Shown: in pieces, positions 7,638 to 16,250 of the stretch
Numbering within the stretch: position 1 is the stretch's first letter
Layout: each line of letters begins with the position of its first letter
Origin: Streptomyces colonosanans
Lineage (GTDB): Bacteria; Actinomycetota; Actinomycetes; Streptomycetales; Streptomycetaceae
Reading direction: 5' to 3'
DNA length: 64,000 nucleotides
Assembly: GCF_001866645.1 (NCBI RefSeq)
Contig: NZ_MLYP01000079.1
Coordinates: 25,898-89,897, forward strand
The notes under the pieces: model-generated
Seen by the model: only the letters and a program-made list of their open reading frames with translations
The model's database searches: none
Told to the model about the DNA's origin: nothing
Translations under genes and position numbers: made by a program

Positions 7638-8248
7638 TCCGCCGCGGTACGGCCGTCCTGGCCCTGGCCCTGCTGGTCCTCTTCACCGGCGGCCAGGCGC
7701 ATGCCACCGGCTACCGGTACTGGTCCTTCTGGGAGCGCCAGGGCCAGGCGTGGACGTACGCCACCCAGGGCCCCTCCATGGCGCGCCCGGCCGACGGGGA
7801 CGTCCAGGGGTTCCGGTTCGCGGTCAGCGAGGACTCGCAGCGGGCCACGAAGCCGCGCGGCGCGGCGGACTTCGCCGCGATCTGCGCGAAGACGCCCGCG
7901 CTGGCCGGTGAGAAGCGGGTGGCGCTCGTCCTCGACTTCGGCACGACGGCGGACGCCTCTCCGGGCGAGACCCCGCCCGCCCCGCGCACGGTCTGCGCCC
8001 GGATCGCCGAGAACGCCACGACCGCGGACGCGCTGGCGGCGGTGGCCCCGCCGCTGCGCTACGACACCAACGCCCTGCTGTGCGCGATAGCGGGCTACCC
8101 GCAGAAGGGGTGCGCCGAACAGGTACGTCAGGACGCCGCGCCGAGCAAGCCGCACCACACCCCGTCGGTGGGCGTACTGGCGGGCGCCGTCGTCGTGGCC
8201 GCCCTGGGCGCGGGCGCGATATGGCAGGCGCGCCGCCGCAGGAGCTGA
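7634..8248 (+). CDS. SCO2322-family secreted/membrane-anchored protein
   Basis: 204 residues: signal peptide (MIRRGTAVLALALLVLFTGG to AHA near 25), an extracytoplasmic domain starting GYRYWSFWERQGQAW, and a C-terminal transmembrane helix (VGVLAGAVVVAALGAGAIW) followed by RRRRS. The YRYWSFW start is characteristic of a Streptomyces family found beside ECF transporters. The GTG start overlaps the preceding stop (GTGA). It probably works with the toroid protein at the cell surface in delivering cobalamin to the transporter. The precise role is unknown. Confidence 0.8.
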   Translation: MIRRGTAVLALALLVLFTGGQAHATGYRYWSFWERQGQAWTYATQGPSMARPADGDVQGFRFAVSEDSQRATKPRGAADFAAICAKTPALAGEKRVALVLDFGTTADASPGETPPAPRTVCARIAENATTADALAAVAPPLRYDTNALLCAIAGYPQKGCAEQVRQDAAPSKPHHTPSVGVLAGAVVVAALGAGAIWQARRRRS

Positions 8249-8250
8249 CC

Positions 8251-9339
8251 ATGGCACCCCGATCCCGCCGCGGCGGGCCGACCGTGCACCCGGGCGCCTG
8301 GTGGCTGTGGGCGCTCGGCCTCGGCACCGCCGCCACCCGCACCACCAACCCGCTGCTGCTCGGCCTGCTCGTGGCCGTGTCCGCCTACGTGGTCGCGGCC
8401 CGTCGCACCGCCGCCCCGTGGTCCCGTTCCTACGCGGCCTTCGTCAAGCTCGGCCTCGCCGTCCTCGTCATCCGGCTCGTGTTCGCCGTGGTCCTCGGCT
8501 CCCCGATCCCCGGCACCCACATCGTCGTCACCCTTCCCGAGGTCCCCCTCCCCCACTGGGCCCAGGGCATCCGTATCGGCGGCCAGGTCACCGCGGAGGG
8601 CCTTGTCTTCGCCCTGTACGACGGTCTGAAGCTGGCCACCCTGCTCATCTGCGTCGGCGCCGCGAACGCCCTCGCGAACCCCGCCCGGCTCCTCAAGTCC
8701 CTTCCGGGCGCCCTGTACGAGACGGGTGTCGCCGTCGTCGTCGCGCTCACCTTCGCCCCGCATCTGATCGCCGACGTCCAGCGCCTGCGCGCCGCGCGCC
8801 GGCTGCGTGGCCGGCCCGACCGGGGCCTGCGCGGTCTGCTGCAGGTCGGACTCCCGGTCCTGGAGGGCGCGTTGGAGCGCTCGGTCGCCCTCGCCGCCGC
8901 GATGGACGCGCGCGGCTTCGGCCGCACCGCCGATGTTCCGCCCGCCGTCCGCCGTACCACCACCGCCCTCACGCTGAGCGGTCTGCTCGGTGTCTGCGCA
9001 GGCACCTACGGACTGCTGACCGCGGAAGGCGGCGTCTACGGGCTGCCCCTGCTGCTCAGCGGGCTGGCCGCCGCCCTCGCCGGGCTGCGGCTCGGCGGGC
9101 GCCGCTCGCCGCGCACCCGCTACCGCCCGGACGTATGGGGCGCACGGGCCTGGATGGTCGCCGGTTCGGGTATCGCGACGGCGGCGCTGCTGGCCGTCTG
9201 CGCCGCGTACGACCCCGCCGCCCTGCGCCCCGGCGTCGTCCCCCTGACCGCCCCGACGCTCCCCCTGCTCCCCGCGGCGGCGGTGCTGCTCGGTCTGCTG
9301 CCCGCGTTCGTCACCTCCGCCCCCGAGGAGTCCGCGTGA
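8251..9339 (+). CDS. ECF transporter T component (EcfT/CbiQ-type energy-coupling protein)
   Basis: A 362-residue integral membrane protein with several hydrophobic segments. It has both EcfT coupling-helix motifs: RLRAARRLRGR near residue 180 and AAAMDARGFGR near 218, the Ala-Arg-Gly signatures that contact the ATPases. The C-terminal third adds further transmembrane helices (AALLAVCAAY, LLPAAAVLLGLLPAFV) beyond the minimal family, and pipelines often label such proteins CbiQ. It starts at ATG two bases after the upstream stop and ends in a GTGA overlap with the ATPase gene. Confidence 0.85.
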   Translation: MAPRSRRGGPTVHPGAWWLWALGLGTAATRTTNPLLLGLLVAVSAYVVAARRTAAPWSRSYAAFVKLGLAVLVIRLVFAVVLGSPIPGTHIVVTLPEVPLPHWAQGIRIGGQVTAEGLVFALYDGLKLATLLICVGAANALANPARLLKSLPGALYETGVAVVVALTFAPHLIADVQRLRAARRLRGRPDRGLRGLLQVGLPVLEGALERSVALAAAMDARGFGRTADVPPAVRRTTTALTLSGLLGVCAGTYGLLTAEGGVYGLPLLLSGLAAALAGLRLGGRRSPRTRYRPDVWGARAWMVAGSGIATAALLAVCAAYDPAALRPGVVPLTAPTLPLLPAAAVLLGLLPAFVTSAPEESA

Positions 9340-11045
9340 TCCGTTTCGAGAACGTCTCGGTGACGTACGACGGGGCGTACGAACCCGCCGTCCAGGACAT
9401 CGACTTCACCGTCCCGGAGGGTGAACTGACGCTGCTCGTCGGCCCGTCCGGGACCGGCAAGTCGACGGTGCTCGGCGCGGTGAGCGGACTGGTCCCGCAC
9501 TTCACGGGCGGCACCCTGCGCGGCCGTGTCACGGTGGCCGGACGCGACACCCGTACACACAAACCGCGTGAACTCGCCGACGTGGTGGGCACGGTCGGGC
9601 AGGACCCGCTGTCCCACTTTGTGACGGACACGGTCGAGGACGAACTCGCCTACGGCATGGAGTCGTTGGGGCTCGCTCCGGATGTCATGCGGCGGCGGGT
9701 GGAGGAGACCCTGGACCTGCTGGGACTGAACGAGCTGAGGGACCGGCCGATCGCCACCCTCTCCGGCGGCCAGCAGCAGCGCGTCGCGATCGGCTCGGTG
9801 CTCACCCCGCACCCGAAGGTCCTCGTCCTCGACGAGCCGACGTCCGCGCTGGACCCGGCGGCGGCCGAGGAGGTCCTCGCCGTGCTGCAACGGCTCGTCC
9901 ACGACCTCGGCACGACCGTCCTGATGGCCGAACACCGACTGGAACGGGTCGTCCACTACGCCGACCGGGTCGTCCTGCTCCCCTCCTCCGGCGCCCGCCC
10001 GGTCCTGGGCACCCCGCCGGAGGTGATGGCCGTCTCCCCGGTGTACCCGCCGGTGGTGGATCTGGGCCGGCTGGCCGGCTGGTCGCCGCTGCCCCTGACC
10101 ATCCGCGACGCCCGCCGCAGCGCGGGCGAGCTGCGCGAGCGCCTCGCGGACATCGCACCCGTGAACGGCCGCCTCCCGCACGGGGACACGAGCCCGCGCA
10201 AGGACCCGAACCCACGCCCCGAAGTCCCGGCCCCGCGCCGCTTCCTGCGCCGACGCACCACGCGCACCGCCCCGGACACCTCAACCCCCCACCCCGCGGC
10301 GGCCGTCACCGCCCTCGCCGTCCACCGCGACCGCGTCGAGGCCCTGCGTCACGTCGAGCTCACCGTGACCCCGGGCGAGACCGTCGCCCTCATGGGACGC
10401 AACGGCGCCGGGAAGTCCACGCTGCTCGCCGCGCTCGTCGGGCTCGTGGAACCGACCCGCGGCTCGGTGCGGGTCGGCGGCGCGGTGCCGCACCGCGCGG
10501 CACCGCGCGACCTGGTGCAACGAGTGGGCCTCGTCCCGCAGGAACCACGGGACCTGCTGTACGCGGACACGGTGGCCGCCGAGTGCGCCGCGGCCGACCG
10601 GGACGCGGGTGCCGCCGAGGGCAGCTGCCGGGCCCTGGTGTCCGAACTGCTGCCGGGCGTCGGGGACGACACGCATCCCCGGGACCTGTCGGAAGGGCAG
10701 CGGTTGGCGCTGGCCCTGGCCGTCGTACTGACGGCCAGGCCCCCGCTGCTGCTCCTGGACGAGCCCACGCGCGGCCTCGACTACGCGGCCAAGGCCCGTC
10801 TGGTCTCCATATTGCGCGCTCTCGCCGCCGAGGGGCACGCCATCGTGCTGGCCACCCACGACGTCGAGTTGGCCGCCGAGATCGCCCACCGCGTGGTGGT
10901 CCTCGCGGACGGCGAGGTCGTCGCCGACGGCCCCACCGCCGACGTGGTGGTCGCGTCCCCGTCGTTCGCACCTCAGGTGACCAAGGTCCTGGCCCCGCAG
11001 CGATGGCTCACGGTCTCCCAGGTCCGGGAGGCGCTGTCGTCATGA
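9336..11045 (+). CDS. ECF transporter ATPase, two ABC domains fused in one chain
   Basis: A 569-residue EcfA-EcfA' fusion. The first domain has Walker A GPSGTGKS (36-43), ABC signature LSGGQQQ (142-148) and Walker B VLVLDEP (162-168). A Pro/Arg-rich linker (about 280-320) leads to the second domain with GRNGAGKS (354-361), LSEGQ (451-455) and LLLLDEP (471-477). It powers substrate import through the T and S components on either side. Both domains look catalytically complete. Starts at GTG overlapping the T-component stop and overlaps the S-component start by ATGA. Confidence 0.9.
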   Translation: MIRFENVSVTYDGAYEPAVQDIDFTVPEGELTLLVGPSGTGKSTVLGAVSGLVPHFTGGTLRGRVTVAGRDTRTHKPRELADVVGTVGQDPLSHFVTDTVEDELAYGMESLGLAPDVMRRRVEETLDLLGLNELRDRPIATLSGGQQQRVAIGSVLTPHPKVLVLDEPTSALDPAAAEEVLAVLQRLVHDLGTTVLMAEHRLERVVHYADRVVLLPSSGARPVLGTPPEVMAVSPVYPPVVDLGRLAGWSPLPLTIRDARRSAGELRERLADIAPVNGRLPHGDTSPRKDPNPRPEVPAPRRFLRRRTTRTAPDTSTPHPAAAVTALAVHRDRVEALRHVELTVTPGETVALMGRNGAGKSTLLAALVGLVEPTRGSVRVGGAVPHRAAPRDLVQRVGLVPQEPRDLLYADTVAAECAAADRDAGAAEGSCRALVSELLPGVGDDTHPRDLSEGQRLALALAVVLTARPPLLLLDEPTRGLDYAAKARLVSILRALAAEGHAIVLATHDVELAAEIAHRVVVLADGEVVADGPTADVVVASPSFAPQVTKVLAPQRWLTVSQVREALSS

Positions 11046-11863
11046 CATCCCCTCAGCCGCGGCCTGTGCCGGTCCGTCTCGGCCCCCGCTCCCTGGCCGC
11101 CCTCGCCCTGGTCAGCGCGGTCGGCGTCATCGGCTTCACCTGGCCCCTGTTCGCCGACCCCTCCTCGCAGCTCGGCGCGCACGCGCAGGACGCGCCCTGG
11201 CTGTTCGCCGGGCTGCTCGTGCTGCTCGTCGCCGTCGTGGCCGCGACGATCGCCGAGTCGGGGCTCGGACCGAAGGCCGTGGCCATGCTCGGCGTGCTCG
11301 CCGCGACCGGCGCGGCCCTGCGGCCCATCGGTGCCGGGACCGCCGGCCTCGAGCCGATGTTCTTCCTGCTGGTGCTGAGCGGGCGGGTGCTCGGGCCGGG
11401 CTTCGGGTTCGTGCTCGGTGCCGTGACCATGTTCGCGTCCGCGCTGCTGACGGGCGGGGTCGGGCCATGGCTGCCGTTCCAGATGCTGGCCATGGGGTGG
11501 TTCACGCTGGGGGCGGGACTGCTGCCGGGACCGGGACGGCTGCGGGGCCGCGGCGAGGTGGCGATGCTCACGGGATACGGGTTCCTGGCCTCGTTCGCCT
11601 ACGGCACGGTCATGAACCTGGCCGGCTGGCCCTTCATGGACGCGCTCGCCTCGAACGCCGCCTACGACCCGCACGCCGACCTCGCCACCAACCTCACCCG
11701 CTTCCTCGCCTACTGCCTGGCCACCTCGCTGGGCTGGGACCTGGGCCGGGCCACCGTCACGGTCGTCCTGACGTTCTTCCTCGGCCCGCCGGTCCTCAGG
11801 GCACTGCGCCGGGCGACCCGGAGGGCAGCCTTCGAGAGCCCGGTCACGTTCGAGGCGGGTTAG
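11042..11863 (+). CDS. ECF transporter S component (substrate-binding membrane subunit)
   Basis: A 273-residue membrane protein with about six hydrophobic helices. It has the features of ECF S proteins (PIGAGTAGLEPMFFLLVLSG, GFGFVLGAVTMFASALLTGG, PWLPFQMLAMGWFTLGAGLL). It would bind the vitamin in the membrane. The upstream B12 riboswitch points to cobalamin or a precursor rather than another vitamin. Last gene of the coupled operon. The gene ends 375 bp before the next one, with no strong terminator seen. Confidence 0.85.
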   Translation: MTSPQPRPVPVRLGPRSLAALALVSAVGVIGFTWPLFADPSSQLGAHAQDAPWLFAGLLVLLVAVVAATIAESGLGPKAVAMLGVLAATGAALRPIGAGTAGLEPMFFLLVLSGRVLGPGFGFVLGAVTMFASALLTGGVGPWLPFQMLAMGWFTLGAGLLPGPGRLRGRGEVAMLTGYGFLASFAYGTVMNLAGWPFMDALASNAAYDPHADLATNLTRFLAYCLATSLGWDLGRATVTVVLTFFLGPPVLRALRRATRRAAFESPVTFEAG

Positions 11864-12238
11864 GGTGCGGCGCGGGTCACACCGCCCCCTCCCGGTCCGT
11901 ATCGCCCTCGTCGGCTCTGCGTGACGCCGTCCGTGAGGAGCCCCACGTGGCCGCCGTCACCTACGAGGCTCGGCCGTAGGCCGAATGCCTGACATGCGCG
12001 CGCCGATCAGGCCCGCGACCTGCACATCGAGAGCCAGGTCACACAGGCGAGTTGCGGGACGAATGCGACCACAACTAATAATACGGGTCATTGCAGACAC
12101 CCCCGGCCGCCTGCTTCTCTGGATCCCGTCGCCAGGCACCGACCGGCCCACCCGGGTCGCGGCGCCGACGCACACCCACTACGTATCGCGTGGTTCCGGT
12201 AGGCCGGCGACCCCTTGTCCCCGACGAAAAGGTGTTCT
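11864..12238. other. Intergenic region before the transglycosylase gene
   Basis: No gene is supported. A plausible promoter is ttgcgg at about 12050 with taataa about 18 bases later (actaataatacgg is strikingly AT-rich here). The leader to 12238 is GC-rich. A cyclic-di-AMP (ydaO-type) riboswitch, common before resuscitation and lytic genes in actinomycetes, was looked for and not recognised. AAAAGG at 12227-12232 serves as the RBS of the next gene. Confidence 0.4.
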
Positions 12239-12658
12239 GTGTCCGTCTCCGTCATCCGCCGCATCGCTTCCCCGAAGAAGGCCATCGCCACCGCCGCCGT
12301 CGTCACCGCCGCCGCCGGTATGGCGCTCACCGCGGCGCCCGCTCATGCCGCCACCCCTACTTCGGACCCCGCCTCCGCCCAGGCGATAGCGCGACAGATG
12401 ATCAAGGACCCCGCGCAGTACGAGGCGTTCCACAAGATCGTCTCGCATGAGAGCGGCTGGAACGTCCACGCCACCAACGCCTCCTCCGGCGCGTACGGCC
12501 TGGTTCAGGCACTGCCCGCGCACAAGATGTCGTCCGCCGGTTCCGACTGGAGGACCAACCCGGCCACCCAGATCAAGTGGGGCCTGGACTACATGAACTC
12601 CCGCTACGGCAGCCCCGCCGCGGCCTGGAACTTCTGGTCCACCCACCACTGGTACTGA
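12239..12658 (+). CDS. Small secreted SLT/lysozyme-like transglycosylase
   Basis: 139 residues: signal peptide (MSVSVIRRIASPKKAIATAA through AHA-A near 37), then a compact goose-type lysozyme/SLT domain. The catalytic Glu lies in IVSHESGWNVHATN, followed by SSGAYGLVQALPAHKM, NPATQIKWGLDYMNSRYG and the WNFWSTHHWY end. It should cleave the glycan strands of peptidoglycan outside the cell during growth or sporulation. The GTG start is chosen because AAAAGGTG sits upstream and the signal peptide follows; a TTG 24 bases earlier is less likely. A strong hairpin follows the stop. Confidence 0.9.
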   Translation: MSVSVIRRIASPKKAIATAAVVTAAAGMALTAAPAHAATPTSDPASAQAIARQMIKDPAQYEAFHKIVSHESGWNVHATNASSGAYGLVQALPAHKMSSAGSDWRTNPATQIKWGLDYMNSRYGSPAAAWNFWSTHHWY

Positions 12659-12681
12659 TCGAACCGAGCGCACTGATCCGC

Positions 12682-12716
12682 GAAGGCGGCGACCCCGACC
12701 CGGGGTCGCCGCCTTC
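12682..12716 (+). terminator. Hairpin terminator of the transglycosylase gene
   Basis: A near-perfect 15-bp stem, gaaggcggcgacccc with ggggtcgccgccttc, around a short loop, 24 bases after the stop. No U-tract, as usual in Streptomyces. Confidence 0.85.
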
Positions 12717-12724
12717 GGCGTGCT

Positions 12725-12841
12725 TCAGCCGGTCAGGCACTCGAACACGGCGGGCTGTTGGGCGTACCCGTCCGCCACCTCCACCCGGATCCCCACCGAA
12801 GTGCGGTCGGCGAGCAGGCTGGTGCAAGTCGTCGACCCCAT
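12725..12841 (-). CDS. Possible small ORF or gene remnant (38 residues)
   Basis: MGSTTCTSLLADRTSVGIRV continues to end EVADGYAQQPAVFECLTG. The amphipathic VGIRVEVADG stretch and codon use look protein-like. It may be a fragment of a lipoprotein whose signal peptide is lost (CTSLLADR could follow a lipobox). No convincing RBS was seen. It was not recognised. Confidence 0.3.
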   Translation of the reverse strand: MGSTTCTSLLADRTSVGIRVEVADGYAQQPAVFECLTG

Positions 12842-12981
12842 AGGGGAGTCAGGGATCGCACGCCACGATATCGGTCACTTCGGACCCAGGGGCGTACTCG
12901 GCGTGCCGCAGCTCCATGAACTCCATCACGGCGGGGATGCCGGCCAGCAGCGGGTGGGGGGCTTTGCTCGCTCCACGCTCT

Positions 12982-13413
12982 TCAGCCTCGGCAAAGAGGT
13001 TCGGCAGGGGGCACGCCGTCAAGGAGTTGTCGACCATCCTTTTCCTTCACGTGCCATGCAGTGCACACCGAGCGGTCGAGGACTGAGCGGAGCACGATGA
13101 AGTGCCGGCCACGAGACGTCTCGACGGCCGCCGCCAGTTGTGGAGGCTGCGCGCCCAACTGCGCGAGGTAGCCTTCGGCGTATTCGTCCCCGACGGTGTC
13201 GTCGTCGAACAGGTCCTGGAAGGCGTCGGTATCCTTCCTGGCGACATCGCGCTGGACGGCATCGCGCAGCGCTTTCAGGCTTGATGCACCCTTCGGGGGC
13301 TCAGTCGCGATCAAGTAGCTGACCACCCCGATGCAAGCGGTCACTCCGACCAACAGCGCGACAGAGGCTGCCCGCTTCTTCCACGGCTTCCGCTTCTCCT
13401 GCTGAGAACGCAC
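12982..13413 (-). CDS. Hypothetical membrane-anchored protein
   Basis: A 143-residue protein not assigned to a family. A basic N-terminus (VRSQQEKRKPWKKRA) leads into one membrane helix (SVALLVGVTACIGVVSYLI, about 17-36). The extracytoplasmic domain is about 105 residues and acidic (DAVQRDVARKDTDAFQDLFD). It resembles small lumazine- or NTF2-like extracellular domains only in length. The GTG at 13413 is preferred to an upstream in-frame ATG because AAGGAG lies 5-6 bases before it. It faces the transglycosylase gene across the terminator. Confidence 0.6.
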   Translation of the reverse strand: MRSQQEKRKPWKKRAASVALLVGVTACIGVVSYLIATEPPKGASSLKALRDAVQRDVARKDTDAFQDLFDDDTVGDEYAEGYLAQLGAQPPQLAAAVETSRGRHFIVLRSVLDRSVCTAWHVKEKDGRQLLDGVPPAEPLCRG

Positions 13414-13689
13414 AGGGCTCCTTTTCAACGCGGTACCCCGGGACTGACTTTGATCCGCGGAGTCTGGCGCTCGGCACCAGACTCGCACAGCGATCACCTG
13501 CCCAGTTCATCCAACCCCGTCCGGCACCGGTGAGGCACCCGATACCGGAAACACCAGCAGGCCAGAGAATCTGTTCACCGGCTTCGTCACCACAAGCAGT
13601 GTCCCGACCAGGCGCGTCAGTCGGCGCAGATCGCCGTCACGCTCACCGAGGCGGAGATGTTCATGCAGGCCGTCACGCCGGTGGCCGAC

Positions 13690-13888
13690 CTGCGGTGCAG
13701 GCGGAGGTCGACGGCCATTACCCGGGCATCTGCCGGATGTGGACCCGGACACGGTCGCGTTCAAGGCCCTGGGGCAAAACTACGTCGATGACGCGCAGTG
13801 GCTCGCGGTCCACGACCATGTCGCTGCCGGCTTGGCCGAATACCGGTGGGACGCCATGGCCGCCTACGCCGATGCCCGGCTGAGCTGA
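13690..13888 (+). pseudogene. Decayed TipA-type (TipAS drug-binding domain) gene remnant
   Basis: The last 50 codons read DVDPDTVAFKALGQNYVDDA, then QWLAVHDHVAAGLAEYRWDA and MAAYADARLS before a stop at 13886. This resembles the C-terminal end of TipAS domains, which end YV-DPRF-x-D-GLA-Y-R-AI-A. Upstream, similar coding sense continues in a different frame (LTEAEMFMQAV, HYPGICR), which implies frameshifts and loss of the MerR-type N-terminus. It probably does not make a functional protein. Confidence 0.5.
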
Positions 13889-13956
13889 CCGACCACCACT
13901 TGCCGGCGGCTGCAGACCCCGGCAACCTCGCACCTTCCACCCGGCTCCCGTCCTTC

Positions 13957-14111
13957 CACCCGAGTCGGGCAATCCCTACGGCGCCTCCCACGTGGCCGGC
14001 GACGGCCCGCCCAGTGAGGTGAACCTGCAGGCGGCCCGCTACCAGGCCGGACGCGTCGTCGAGACCACGGCCGCGCTCAAGGCCGGCCGCGCCGCCTCCG
14101 CCCGCGCGTGA
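13957..14111 (+). pseudogene. Remnant of a WrbA-like flavodoxin/NAD(P)H:quinone oxidoreductase
   Basis: The C-terminal tail only: HPESGNPYGASHVAGDGPPS, EVNLQAARYQAGRVVETTAA and LKAGRAASARA, ending at a TGA at 14109. WrbA and related FMN reductases end YGA-x-AGGDGS-x-PS-x-E-x2-ARYQG-x-V. The FMN-binding N-terminal two thirds are absent. Together with the neighbouring TipAS remnant it marks an eroding locus. Confidence 0.55.
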
Positions 14112-14119
14112 TGCGGGCC

Positions 14120-14146
14120 GGGCCCCGGTCTGAGCGACCGGGGCCC
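14120..14146. terminator. Bidirectional hairpin terminator
   Basis: An 11-bp perfect stem, gggccccggtc with gaccggggccc, and a 5-nt loop (tgagc). It sits between the remnants and the convergent GT87-PAP2 gene. Confidence 0.75.
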
Positions 14147-14192
14147 GAGCACGATCACGCCGCATCACCCGCGACCTGGGCCCGTGCCCGGA

Positions 14193-16250
14193 TCAGCTCG
14201 ACGTGCGGTCCCTCACCGACACCGGCGCACTGGCGGCCTCGGCATCGACGGCGGTCGCCGCCACCACCCGGGCGCGCGGCCCCTGGAGCAGATAGGTCAG
14301 GCCGAAGCCCGCGACGACGACAATCGCGCCGCCGACCGCGTCCAGCACCCAGTGGTTGCCGGTCGCCACGATCGCCGAGACCGTGAAGAAGGGGTGCAGC
14401 AGGCCGAGCGCCTTCATCCACCACTTGGGCGCGAGGATCGCGATGGCCAGACCGCACCACAGGGACCAGCCGAAGTGCAGCGAGGGCATCGCCGCGTACT
14501 GGTTCGTCAGCGCGGTCAGCGTGCCGTAGTCCGGCTTGGAGAAGTCCTGCACGCCGTGCACGGTGTCGATCACGCCGAGGTGCGGCATCAGGCGCGGCGG
14601 GGCGAGCGGGTAGAGCCAGAAGCCGACGAGTGCGAGCAGGGTGGCGAAGCCGAGCGACGAGCGTGCCCACCGGTAGTCGACCGGGCGGCGCCAGTAGAGC
14701 AGGCCGAGGACGGTCAGCGGGACCACGAAGTGGAAGGACTCGTAGTAGAAGTCGAAGAAGTCCCGCAGCCAACCGACCTTGACGACAGCGTGGTTGGCCC
14801 AGTGCTCGATGTCGATGTGCAGGAAGCGTTCGATCGAGAGGATCTGGTCGCCGTGCTGCTCGGCGGTGGCCCGGCCCGCCGAGTTGCTGTCACCGGTCGC
14901 CGCGAGCCGGATCTTGGAGTAGGCGGCGTAGGTGACCCGGATCAGCAGCAGTTCGAGCAGCAGGTTGGGGCGGGTGAGGGTCCGGCGCAGGAACGGCAGG
15001 AGCGGGACGTGCTTCCAACGGGTGGGGACGGGCCGCGCGTACTCCGTGGGGACCGGGCTCCGGTAGTGCGGGGAGGTGCGGGACAGGAACGGTACGAAGG
15101 TGGCGGCGGCGAGGGCCGCCAGCAGGACCAGGTTGTCGCGCAGCGGATAGAGCGCCGCCATGTCCGGCAGCATCATCTTCGCGGGGAGCGTCATCACGAG
15201 TACGACGGCGACCGGCCACACGTACCGGTCCGAGGCCCTGGTGCCCACCCGGCCGACCACCGCGAGCAGCACCCACAGCAGCTGGTGCTGCCAGCTCGTG
15301 GGCGACACGGCGACCGCGACGCACCCGGTGACCGCGACGGCGAGCAGCAGCTGACCGTCGTGCGCGTACCGGATCGCGCGGCGCAGCCCGAGGGCCGCGA
15401 CGGCGGCGGCCAGCGCGAAGAACAGGCCGATCTCCAGCGGGCCGGACAGGCCCAGCCGGAGCAGGGCGCCGTGCAGGGACTGGTTGCCGTGGTCGTCCGC
15501 CTTGCCGCCCAGGCCGACGCCCGCCAGGTGGTGCACCCAGTAGGTGTACGAGTCGTGCGGCATCGCGGCCCAGGCGAGCGCGGTGCACACCGCGAAGGCG
15601 CCGGCGGCGGAGACGGCGGCACGGCGGCGGCCGGTGAACCACAGCAGCGGCGCGAACAGCAGTACGGTCGGCTGGAGCGCGGCTCCGATGCCGATGAGTA
15701 CTCCGCTGGTCCGCTCCCCGCGCACGGTGAAGCACCCGAGCAGCACGAGCAGGACCGGGATGATGCTGGTCTGGCCGAGGGAGAGGGTGTTGCGCACCGG
15801 CAGCGACAGCATCATCAGGCTGATCGCGACGGGCGCGGCCAGCAGTGAGCTGCGCCGGGTCGCCGGCTGCGGCAGGGCGCGGGCGACGATCAGGCCGAGC
15901 GCGACGACGAGCAGCAACGTGCCGAAGGTCCAGCCCCAGCCGAGTGCCTGCTCGGCCGCCCGGGTGAGCGGTTTGAGGACAAGCCCGCCGAACGGGGTGC
16001 CGGTGAACCGCGTCGAGTCGTACAGCGACCCTTCCACGTGCAGGACACCGTGCGGGCCGACCCAGGTCTCCAGGTCCGTCAGCCGCTCACCCCGGGGCGT
16101 GCTCAGGACGACGGCGAACTGCCCTACCGCCAGAACGGCGGCGATCAGCCAGAGGCCGACGCGGGCCGCCTTCAGCCGTGCCTTCGCCTGCTCCGCAGCC
16201 CCCGCCCCGAAGGCACTGCCCACCTGCCCACTGTGCTCGATGTTCGCCAC
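14193..16250 (-). CDS. Bifunctional GT87 glycosyltransferase / PAP2-type phosphatase membrane protein
   Basis: A 685-residue polytopic protein with two modules. Residues about 30-430 are a GT87-type (mannosyltransferase PimE-like) multi-helix enzyme with an extracytoplasmic N-terminal loop (TDLETWVGPHGVLHVEGSLY), which would use a polyprenyl-phosphate sugar. Residues about 460-660 form a PAP2/inositolphosphotransferase-like domain with AAMPSLHFGWSLW (acid-phosphatase Ser-His motif) and GNHWVLDAVGG (second His). The combination suggests transfer of a sugar to a lipid and handling of a lipid phosphate in the cell envelope. The start is at GTG or ATG of MANIEHSGQ. Acceptor unknown. Confidence 0.85.
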   Translation of the reverse strand: MANIEHSGQVGSAFGAGAAEQAKARLKAARVGLWLIAAVLAVGQFAVVLSTPRGERLTDLETWVGPHGVLHVEGSLYDSTRFTGTPFGGLVLKPLTRAAEQALGWGWTFGTLLLVVALGLIVARALPQPATRRSSLLAAPVAISLMMLSLPVRNTLSLGQTSIIPVLLVLLGCFTVRGERTSGVLIGIGAALQPTVLLFAPLLWFTGRRRAAVSAAGAFAVCTALAWAAMPHDSYTYWVHHLAGVGLGGKADDHGNQSLHGALLRLGLSGPLEIGLFFALAAAVAALGLRRAIRYAHDGQLLLAVAVTGCVAVAVSPTSWQHQLLWVLLAVVGRVGTRASDRYVWPVAVVLVMTLPAKMMLPDMAALYPLRDNLVLLAALAAATFVPFLSRTSPHYRSPVPTEYARPVPTRWKHVPLLPFLRRTLTRPNLLLELLLIRVTYAAYSKIRLAATGDSNSAGRATAEQHGDQILSIERFLHIDIEHWANHAVVKVGWLRDFFDFYYESFHFVVPLTVLGLLYWRRPVDYRWARSSLGFATLLALVGFWLYPLAPPRLMPHLGVIDTVHGVQDFSKPDYGTLTALTNQYAAMPSLHFGWSLWCGLAIAILAPKWWMKALGLLHPFFTVSAIVATGNHWVLDAVGGAIVVVAGFGLTYLLQGPRARVVAATAVDAEAASAPVSVRDRTSS

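Noticed and set aside
12070..12238. Possible ydaO (cyclic-di-AMP) riboswitch before the transglycosylase gene
   Set aside because: The conserved core strands could not be found by reading. A covariance-model search would decide.
12849..13037. 62-codon frame MVDNSLTACPLPNLF next to the hypothetical membrane protein
   Set aside because: It overlaps the better-supported gene in another frame, has no RBS and matches nothing recognisable.
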